Shown here one piece after another: positions 57,913-64,000 of a stretch of 64,000 nt of DNA. Position numbers and translations under genes: made by a program. Positions within the stretch are counted from its first letter, which is position 1. Each line of letters opens with the position of its first letter. The notes under the pieces were generated by a model that did no database searches, was not told the origin of the DNA, and saw nothing but the letters and a program-made list of their open reading frames with translations. The stretch lies in assembly GCF_020042665.1 (NCBI RefSeq), contig NZ_CP083376.1:1896001-1960000 (forward strand). The letters are read 5' to 3'. The DNA comes from Pseudoxanthomonas sp. X-1. GTDB taxonomy: Bacteria > Pseudomonadota > Gammaproteobacteria > Xanthomonadales > Xanthomonadaceae.

Positions 57913-60681
57913 TCAGAACTTGTAGTTCACGCCCAGCACGATGGTGCGGCCCCACTCGATGTACTCCAGCGGGCGGTCCTTGCTGCCGGCATAGGTGCGG
58001 TACGGGGTGTTGGTGAGGTTGCTGGCCTGCAGCAGCAGGCTCAGGCCGTCCAGCCGGCCGCTGCCGAAGGTGTAGCTGACCTGGGCGTCGGTGATGTTCT
58101 CGCCGACCACGTAGCGCAGCGTGCGGTTGCCGTTGAAGTTGCCGATCTCGCCGATGAAGTCCGAGCGGCGGCGCTGGCTCACGCGCGCCTCGAAGCCGTT
58201 GCGCTCGAAGTAGGCGGTGAGGTTGTACACGCGGTCGGACAGGCCGGGCAGGCTGATCGCGCCGTCGCCGACGCTGGAGGCGCTCTCCGGATCCTTGATC
58301 TTGACGTCGCTGTCGTTGAACGTGGCGCTGGCCTGGATGCCGAAGCCCTCCAGCGGCGCGAACACCATATCCAGCGGCAACGAAGCGGTCAGCTCCAGGC
58401 CACGCAGCTTGCCGCCCTTGCCGTTGAACGGCGCGCTGAAGGTGCCTGTGGTCTGCACCGGCACGGTCATGCCGGGCGGACGCACGTAGCCGGCGACCAG
58501 GTCGCTGAAGTCGTAGTTGTCGCGGGTCTGGGTGTAGATGTAGCTCTTGAGGTCCTTGTAGAAGAACGCGGCGGCCACGTAAGCCTTTTCACCGAAGTAC
58601 TTCTCGTAGGAGATGTCCAGCGCATTGGCGCGCCACGGATCGAGCATCGGATTGCCGCCGCTGGCGCCGGGCTTGCCGGTGGAGGTATCCACGCCGAACT
58701 CCAGCGAGGCGCGCATCTGGTCCACGCGCGGGCGCGCGACCTGCTTGGCCAGCGCGAAGCGCAGGGTCTGGTCGGCGGGGAACTGGAAGGCCAGGTTCAG
58801 GCTGGGCAGCCAGTCGTTATAGGTCTTGCCGTCGTCGATGGGGCGCACTTCGCTGCCCGCCGGCTGCGAGCCGTCCCAGTAGTTGGCCTGCGAGGACTGG
58901 TCGGTATGCTGTAGCTGCACGCCCAGGTTGCCGCGAACGCCCACCTCGCCCCACTGGGTGTCGATGTCCGCGCGCATCCAGGCCGTAGTGATCTTCTCCA
59001 GCACCGTCCAGGCCTTGGACACCAGGTAGGAGGCATCCTCGTTGGGGGCGAACTGCATGTAGCGGTCCACCGCGCCGGGCACGTTCCAGGCCGGGATGTA
59101 GCCGATGCCGGCGAAGCCCAGGTTGACCGGCGCGTACTGCAGGTCGGGGGCGATGGTGGTGTCGCCCTGCGGGCCCAGGTTGATGTTGCCTTCGGGCTGG
59201 TGCTTGGTCTTCTCGCGGCGCGCGTAGTTGACGCCCACGTCCAGGTCGGAGAACCAGCTCAGCGCGTCCGGCATGGGGAAGCTGGCCTGCAGGCGCGCGC
59301 CCTTCAGCTCGTCCTCCACCTGCGGCACCTTGCCGTAGCCCGAGCCGTAGATGGTGTTGGTGATGAACAGCGACTCGGGGTTGGAGTAGTCCAGCCCATG
59401 GGAGATCTGCGAGAAGTCGTTGTTGCGATAGGCCAGGCCGACCGTGTCCAGCTGCGGCATCGGCGTGAGCTGGAGATTGCTCTCCAGGTTGAGCTCCTTG
59501 CGCGTGGCCTTGGAGTAGTTGAGGTCGGCGTTGACCTTGACCGCGCCGACGTTGAAGGCGTTGTTCCAGCCGAAGGCGTCGATCTTGTCCTTGCGCTTGT
59601 TGTACATACCGCGCACCAGCGGATAGACGCCGCTGGCGGTGCCGCCGGTGAAGGTGTCGTTGCCGTTGACCTGCGGGTTGGCGATATTCAGGCCCGGGGT
59701 GTAGCCGCCGTTGTAGTTGCTGAGGTTGACCTCGAACTGGTTGGCGGTGTCGACCTGCTCGGCCTCGGTGTGGAAGGCGTCCAGCGTGCTGGTCCAGGCG
59801 TTGGACGGGCGGTACTGCAGGGTCGCCATCACGCCGTCGCGCTTGGAGTTGCCGGTGCGGCGCAGGGCCTTGATGCCGTCGGAGAAATAGGTGCCCGGCG
59901 CCACGCCAGGGCGGTTGCCACTGTCGGTGTTCTGCGTGCTCCACGGCTCGTACAGGCCGACCTGGTTCTCCTGGATCGGCGTGTCGGTGTGCGCATAGCC
60001 GATCGACAGGCCCAGGGTCTTGTCGAAGAACTGATCGATGTAGCTGGCGCTGAAGCGGTTGCCGTAAGGGTCGACGTTGGCTGCCTTGCCCAGCGAGTTG
60101 CGCTGGTAGCGGCCACCGAGCGCGATCACGCGCTCGCCGAAGCTCAGCGGGCGCACGGTCTGCATGTCCACCGTGCCCGACAGGCCCTGACCGACCAGGC
60201 CGGCGTCGGGCGTCTTGTACACGGTCACGCCGTTGACCAGCTCGGACGGGTACTGGTCGAACTCCACGCTGCGGTTGTCGCCGGTGCTCACCACCTCGCG
60301 GCCGTTGAGCAGCGTGGTGGAGAAGTCGGGCGAGAGGCCGCGCACGCTGATCACCTGCGCGCGTCCGGCCACGCGCTGGGCGGCCAGGCCGGGCAGGCGG
60401 GCCAGCGACTCGGCGATGCTCACGTCAGGCAGCTTGCCGATGTCCTCGGCCGAGATCGCCTCGACGATCGAGGTGGCGTCCTTCTTGACCGAGATCGCGC
60501 CCTCGATGCCGCGGCGGATGCCGGTGACCTTGACCCGGTCCAGGTCGGTGGCGTCGGTCTTGACCGCGGCCGGGTCGGCCTGGGTGTCGGTCGGTGTGCT
60601 CTGGGCCCAGGCCTGGGCGGTGGCCATGCTCATGGCCGCGGCGATGGACAGGCACAGCAGGTTGCGCTTGGGAGTCAACAT
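57913..60681 (-). CDS. TonB-dependent receptor (Xanthomonas/Caulobacter type), probably for maltooligosaccharides
   Basis: An outer-membrane active transporter of 922 residues. Signal peptide (about residues 1-26, ending AQAWA), then the plug domain (LDRVKVTGIRRGIEGAISVKKDATSIVEAISAEDIGKLPDVSIAESLARLPGLAAQRVAGRAQVISVRGL) and a 22-strand barrel ending in Phe (VLGVNYKF). The plug start is typical of the TonB-Xanth-Caul group used for plant sugars. It lies behind an alpha-glucosidase gene on the same strand and opposite an SLC45-like transporter, so a maltose/maltodextrin or sucrose substrate is inferred. Confidence 0.92.
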   Translation of the reverse strand: MLTPKRNLLCLSIAAAMSMATAQAWAQSTPTDTQADPAAVKTDATDLDRVKVTGIRRGIEGAISVKKDATSIVEAISAEDIGKLPDVSIAESLARLPGLAAQRVAGRAQVISVRGLSPDFSTTLLNGREVVSTGDNRSVEFDQYPSELVNGVTVYKTPDAGLVGQGLSGTVDMQTVRPLSFGERVIALGGRYQRNSLGKAANVDPYGNRFSASYIDQFFDKTLGLSIGYAHTDTPIQENQVGLYEPWSTQNTDSGNRPGVAPGTYFSDGIKALRRTGNSKRDGVMATLQYRPSNAWTSTLDAFHTEAEQVDTANQFEVNLSNYNGGYTPGLNIANPQVNGNDTFTGGTASGVYPLVRGMYNKRKDKIDAFGWNNAFNVGAVKVNADLNYSKATRKELNLESNLQLTPMPQLDTVGLAYRNNDFSQISHGLDYSNPESLFITNTIYGSGYGKVPQVEDELKGARLQASFPMPDALSWFSDLDVGVNYARREKTKHQPEGNINLGPQGDTTIAPDLQYAPVNLGFAGIGYIPAWNVPGAVDRYMQFAPNEDASYLVSKAWTVLEKITTAWMRADIDTQWGEVGVRGNLGVQLQHTDQSSQANYWDGSQPAGSEVRPIDDGKTYNDWLPSLNLAFQFPADQTLRFALAKQVARPRVDQMRASLEFGVDTSTGKPGASGGNPMLDPWRANALDISYEKYFGEKAYVAAAFFYKDLKSYIYTQTRDNYDFSDLVAGYVRPPGMTVPVQTTGTFSAPFNGKGGKLRGLELTASLPLDMVFAPLEGFGIQASATFNDSDVKIKDPESASSVGDGAISLPGLSDRVYNLTAYFERNGFEARVSQRRRSDFIGEIGNFNGNRTLRYVVGENITDAQVSYTFGSGRLDGLSLLLQASNLTNTPYRTYAGSKDRPLEYIEWGRTIVLGVNYKF

Positions 60682-60819
60682 TTTCCCCTCCAGTCAATGT
60701 TGGTACTGCATTCGAGTTGATCCGGCGTCCCCCTCGACACCGGCGATTCGCGAAGGCCAAAACGGCGCCTTGCTTGAATGGGCGGCCATGGTAGTGCGCG
60801 TTCCCGGATGTGTATGGGC

Positions 60820-60838
60820 CTGCATACGTATTCATGGC
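60820..60838. promoter_or_regulatory. operator-like palindrome, copy 1 (upstream of the TonB-dependent receptor)
   Basis: CTGCATACGTATTCATGGC, with the near-palindromic core TGCATACGTATTCA, is identical (reverse orientation) to 62715-62733. It lies 139-157 nt upstream of the receptor ATG in a 316-bp gap that holds no gene. The core resembles LacI-family operators. Confidence 0.65.
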
Positions 60839-60903
60839 GGTGCGCTTGCATCGGTGTCATCGCAAGGCCGATGCGGCGGCCCGCGCCTCCGGCGGAACGA
60901 CCG

Positions 60904-60928
60904 GAAACGGCTTGGAAACAGGGATTTC
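60904..60928. promoter_or_regulatory. second shared element, copy 1
   Basis: A 25-bp stretch beginning GAAACGGCTTGG and ending GGGATTTC matches 62801-62825 at 21 positions. It starts 84 bp from the start of the operator-like palindrome; in the other gap the distance is 86 bp. Confidence 0.5.
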
Positions 60929-60997
60929 TTTGTGCGTTTCCCGGGTTGTGCTGCAGCGCGGGAGCGGTTCCGCGCAGGCCGTCGCCCGGCGCCTCGA

Positions 60998-62605
60998 TCA
61001 CGCCAGCGCGCCGAACCAGCTGCCGCGGCCGGGCAGGGCCAGCGTGTCCGCGTTCAGCGTGGCGCCCGTCAGGCCGTGGCCCTCCAGGGCCGTGGCCACC
61101 ATGCCTTCGGGCAGTGTCCATCGCCGCGGTTCGGCCGACAGGTTGAACACCACCAGCACGCGCTGGCCATCGTGTTCGCGCAGGAAGGCCAGCACGGGTT
61201 CGTCGGTGTGCAGGAAGTCGATCGTGCCCTGGACCAGCGCCGGAGATGTGCGCCGCCAATGCAGAAAGCGCCGCACGTGTTGCAGCACCGAATCCGCATC
61301 GGCCTGCTGCGCGGCGATGCTGCGCGCGCGGTGCTCGGCCGGCACCGGCAGCCACGGCTGGCCGATGGTGAAGCCGCCGGCGTCGGCGTCGCGCCACGGC
61401 AGCGGCGTGCGGCACCCATCGCGACCCTTGAAGTTGGGCCAGAAGGCCTTGCCGTAGGGGTCCTGCAGCAGCTCGAACGGCACCTGCGCCTCGCTCAGGC
61501 CCAGTTCCTCGCCCTGGTACAGGCAGACCGAGCCGCGCAGCGAACACACCAGCGCCACCAACTGCGCGGCGAAGGCGTCGTCGCCGGCGCCGCCCCAGCG
61601 CGAGACCGCGCGCGGCACATCGTGGTTGGAGATCGCCCAGCACGGCCAGCCATCGTCCATCGCCGCTTCCAGCCGCGCGACGGTGTCGCGGATGTAGCCG
61701 GCGCTGAAGTCGTCGACCAGCAGCTCGAAGCTGTAGCCCATGTGCAGGCGGCGGTGGCCGGTGTACTCGGCCGTGGTCGCCAGCGAATCCTCCGAGGAGA
61801 TCTCGCCCAGCGCGGCCACGTCCGGATAGCGGTCCATCAGCGCGCGCAGCCGCTCCAGGAAGGGGAGCATCTCCGGGCGGGTGTTGTTGTAGTAGTGGTA
61901 CTGGTAGGCGTAAGGATTATCCGGGCTGAAGCCGCGGCCGACGCGCTTGTCCTTGGGCTTGGGCGGGTTGTCGCGCAGCTGCGCGTCGTGGAAGCAGAAG
62001 TTGATCGCGTCCAGGCGCATGCCGTCCACGCCGCGGTCCAGCCAGAACTGCACATTGTCCAGCGTCGCCTGCTGCACGGCCGGGTTGTGGAAGTTCAGGT
62101 CCGGCTGCGCGCCGAGGAAGTTGTGCAGGTAGTACTGCTCGCGCCGCGGCTCCCAGCGCCAGGCCACGCCGCCGAACAGCGACATCCAGTTGTTCGGCGG
62201 CGTGCCATCCTCCTTCGGATCGGCCCAGACGTACCAGTCGGCCTTGGCGTTGTCGCGGCTCAGCCGGCTTTCCTGGAACCAGGCGTGCTGGTCCGAGCAG
62301 TGGCTGAGCACCTGGTCGATCATCACCTTCAGGCCCAGCGCATGCGCCTTGGCCAACAGGGCGTCGAAGTCGGCCAGCGTGCCGAACAGCGGATCAACAT
62401 CGCGGTAGTCGGCGATGTCATAGCCGAAGTCGGCCATGGGCGACTTGAAGAACGGCGAGATCCAGATCGCGTCCACGCCCAGGCTGGCGATGTAGTCCAG
62501 GCCCTCGACGATGCCGGGCAGATCGCCCACGCCATCGCCATTGGTGTCCTTGAAGCTGCGCGGATAGACCTGGTAGATCACCGCGCCGCGCCACCAGTTG
62601 TTCAT
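60998..62605 (-). CDS. GH13 alpha-glucosidase (XgtA-like)
   Basis: A cytoplasmic alpha-glucosidase of 535 residues. The barrel motifs are WWRGAVIYQVYPRSFKDTNGDGVGDLPGI, MIDQVLSHCSDQHAWF, the nucleophile Asp in GMRLDAINF, the acid/base Glu in ALGEISSEDS, and the transition-state Asp in SNHDVPRAVSRWG. No signal peptide. It closely resembles the Xanthomonas glucosyl-transferring alpha-glucosidase XgtA as I recall that sequence, so it may transglycosylate as well as hydrolyse maltose. ATG at 62605 chosen (MNNWWRG). Upstream of the receptor gene, same strand. Confidence 0.93.
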   Translation of the reverse strand: MNNWWRGAVIYQVYPRSFKDTNGDGVGDLPGIVEGLDYIASLGVDAIWISPFFKSPMADFGYDIADYRDVDPLFGTLADFDALLAKAHALGLKVMIDQVLSHCSDQHAWFQESRLSRDNAKADWYVWADPKEDGTPPNNWMSLFGGVAWRWEPRREQYYLHNFLGAQPDLNFHNPAVQQATLDNVQFWLDRGVDGMRLDAINFCFHDAQLRDNPPKPKDKRVGRGFSPDNPYAYQYHYYNNTRPEMLPFLERLRALMDRYPDVAALGEISSEDSLATTAEYTGHRRLHMGYSFELLVDDFSAGYIRDTVARLEAAMDDGWPCWAISNHDVPRAVSRWGGAGDDAFAAQLVALVCSLRGSVCLYQGEELGLSEAQVPFELLQDPYGKAFWPNFKGRDGCRTPLPWRDADAGGFTIGQPWLPVPAEHRARSIAAQQADADSVLQHVRRFLHWRRTSPALVQGTIDFLHTDEPVLAFLREHDGQRVLVVFNLSAEPRRWTLPEGMVATALEGHGLTGATLNADTLALPGRGSWFGALA

Positions 62606-62714
62606 TGCCGTTCCCCGAAGTAATCCGGCCCGGGCGCCGCGAGCGGCCCTGGGCGAAGCGGGCGCCACTATTCCACGCATGACCCGGCGCGTCCTCGCGC
62701 AACGACGGGGCGAT

Positions 62715-62733
62715 GCCATGAATACGTATGCAG
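62715..62733. promoter_or_regulatory. operator-like palindrome, copy 2 (GH13/transporter divergent gap)
   Basis: GCCATGAATACGTATGCAG, identical in reverse to 60820-60838, lies 110-128 nt upstream of the GH13 ATG in the 391-bp gap shared with the divergent transporter. A half site CGTATGCA stands further right at about 62868-62877. No gene is seen in the gap. Confidence 0.65.
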
Positions 62734-62800
62734 CGCGCTGCGATGTGTGAGTCGAAGAAGGGGCTTCGCGCAGGGTGCATCGATCACGCGGCGCATCGCT

Positions 62801-62825
62801 GAAACCGCTTGAAAACAGGCGTTTC
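62801..62825. promoter_or_regulatory. second shared element, copy 2
   Basis: GAAACCGCTTGAAAACAGG followed by CGTTTC, matching 60904-60928 in 21 of 25 positions and in the same orientation. It may be a binding site or part of a promoter (TTGAAA as a -35 box). Confidence 0.5.
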
Positions 62826-62996
62826 GAACGTATCGCCTGCATTCGCTGGCCGCGACTTTGACATCGCAGCGTATGCACACACTTGGTTGCACTGCAGCAT
62901 GGAAAGCGCGACGGCAACGGTCACCATGTCGCCCGGCGAACCGCGGCCGTGATTCGACACGGCCGCGCGGTGTCGCAAGGGGATCGATCGCGCGTG

Positions 62997-64000
62997 ATGA
63001 GCCAAACCCGCACCCTGTCGTTCTGGCAGATCTGGAACATGTGCTTCGGCTTTCTGGGCATCCAGTTCGGCTTCGCCCTGCAGAACGCCAACGTCAGCCG
63101 CATCTTCCACACCCTGGGCGCCTCGGTGGACGAGATCCCGGTGCTGTGGATGGCCGCACCGCTGACCGGGCTGATCGTGCAGCCCATCGTCGGCTATCTG
63201 TCCGACCGCACCTGGACGCGGCTGGGCAGGCGTCGCCCGTATTTCCTCATCGGTGCGGTGCTGGCCACGCTGGCGCTGCTGGCGATGCCGCACTCGCCCG
63301 CGCTGTGGATCGCGGCTGGCCTGCTGTGGGTGCTGGACGCCTCGATCAACATCTCGATGGAGCCGTTCCGCGCCTTCGTCGGCGACCTGCTGCCCACGCG
63401 CCAGCGCGCCTCGGGCTATGCGATGCAGAGCTTCTTCATCGGCATCGGCTCGGTGGTGGCCAGCCTGCTGCCCTGGCTGCTGGCGCAGGCCGGCGTGGCC
63501 AATACCGCCGGTGCGGGGGAGGTGCCGGACACGGTGCGCTATGCGTTCTATTTCGGCGGCGCCGTGCTGCTGCTGACCATCCTGTGGACCGTGCTCACCA
63601 CGCGCGAGGATCCGCCGGGCCAGCTGGCCGGCGAGCGCGAAGCGCCGGAGGCGGAGGTCGCGCCGGCGCCATCGGCATCCCCGCCCGCGCTGCGTCTGCG
63701 CCTGGGCATCGCTGCGCTGGTGCTGGGCCTGATCGGCTGTGCGTTGGTGGCGCTGTTGGGCCTGGACAAGCAGCTGTACGTGCTGGGCGGCGGTGCGGCG
63801 GCGTTCGGCGCCCTGCTGCTGGGGCGCGGCCGCGTGTGCGGCGGCATGTATGCAGCCATCGTCGACGATCTGCTGGACATGCCGCCGACCATGCGCCGGC
63901 TGGCGGTGGTGCAGTTCTTCTCCTGGTTCGCCCTGTTCGCGATGTGGATCTACACCACCGATGCGGTCACCGCCACGCACTTCGGCACGCGCGACACCAC
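62997..64000 (+). CDS. SLC45-like MFS sugar transporter, 3' end outside the window
   Basis: An inner-membrane sugar:proton symporter, N-terminal 334 residues visible. The opening MSQTRTLSFWQIWNMCFGFLGIQFGFALQNANVSRIFHTLGASVDEIPVLWMAAPLTGLIVQPIVGYLSDRTWTRLGRRRPYF is typical of this MFS family (glycoside-pentoside-hexuronide/SLC45-like), with GRRRPYF as the loop-2/3 motif. Five to seven helices follow before the window ends. ATG at 62997 used; GTG at 62994 precedes it in frame. Divergent from the alpha-glucosidase gene, it would bring in the sugars that the receptor admits. Confidence 0.9.
   Translation, partial: MSQTRTLSFWQIWNMCFGFLGIQFGFALQNANVSRIFHTLGASVDEIPVLWMAAPLTGLIVQPIVGYLSDRTWTRLGRRRPYFLIGAVLATLALLAMPHSPALWIAAGLLWVLDASINISMEPFRAFVGDLLPTRQRASGYAMQSFFIGIGSVVASLLPWLLAQAGVANTAGAGEVPDTVRYAFYFGGAVLLLTILWTVLTTREDPPGQLAGEREAPEAEVAPAPSASPPALRLRLGIAALVLGLIGCALVALLGLDKQLYVLGGGAAAFGALLLGRGRVCGGMYAAIVDDLLDMPPTMRRLAVVQFFSWFALFAMWIYTTDAVTATHFGTRDT

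Overview
This looks like about 64 kb of chromosome from a GC-rich gammaproteobacterium of the Xanthomonadaceae (Xanthomonas/Stenotrophomonas/Pseudoxanthomonas type). The grounds are the high GC, the gene order pyrG-kdsA-eno-ftsB-ispDF-truD ... surE-pcm-yqaA-nlpD with no rpoS behind nlpD, an XAC0095-like protein, a TonB-dependent receptor of the Xanthomonas/Caulobacter type, and an XgtA-like alpha-glucosidase. I cannot fix the genus from the sequence alone. No rRNA, tRNA, CRISPR array, integrase or transposase was recognised.

Layout. 1-3.5 kb: start of parE (minus, cut by the window edge), glk, a Tat-exported glycosylasparaginase, cutC and a small secreted acidic-tailed protein. 3.6-16.2 kb: housekeeping genes pyrG, kdsA, eno, ftsB, a fused ispDF and truD, then surE, pcm, yqaA-like and nlpD-like. 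This run is interrupted by a GST, a ParD-like/methionine aminopeptidase gene pair and an Smr protein. 16.6-21.3 kb: Mth938-like protein, yhbY and rlmE, ftsH, a glycine-zipper protein and folP. 21.6-25.7 kb, minus: GH15 enzyme, zwf with a histone-H1-like tail, and gntK. 26-29.7 kb: hflK, hflC, purA.

29.9-41.8 kb is an accessory defence island, all on the plus strand and in part visibly lower in GC. It holds a YlcI/YnfO-type antitoxin with a ParE-like toxin, then a tightly packed run of mrr, hsdR, hsdM, an internally deleted YhcG/DUF1016 gene, hsdS, an AAA ATPase and an HNH protein (Septu/PtuAB-like), followed by a GIY-YIG protein. To its right lies a structured, probably RNA-coding leader before an XAC0095-like gene.

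43-57.5 kb: secreted M1 aminopeptidase, membrane-bound AraC-type regulator, S41 peptidase, BON protein (minus), GH30 glycosidase, a cNMP-binding/FAD oxidoreductase with a UBP zinc-finger partner, a small membrane protein, a DUF763 protein coupled to a GIY-YIG-like protein, and an MFS exporter. 57.9-64 kb: a sugar-uptake cluster with a TonB-dependent receptor and GH13 alpha-glucosidase (minus) and a divergent SLC45-like sugar transporter (cut by the window end). Its two main intergenic regions share an identical 19-bp palindromic operator and a second element at nearly the same spacing.

Three families of dispersed palindromic repeats (REP-like with a CCCGC/GCGGG stem, REP-like GTGGGAGC, and a pair of ~150-bp MITE-like elements) occupy the larger intergenic gaps.

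The observations most worth a second look are the composite RM/Septu-like operon with its nuclease-deleted YhcG, the ParD-like/MAP pair under a 26-bp palindrome, the IspDF fusion, the H1-like tail on glucose-6-phosphate dehydrogenase, and the shared operators of the sugar-uptake cluster.
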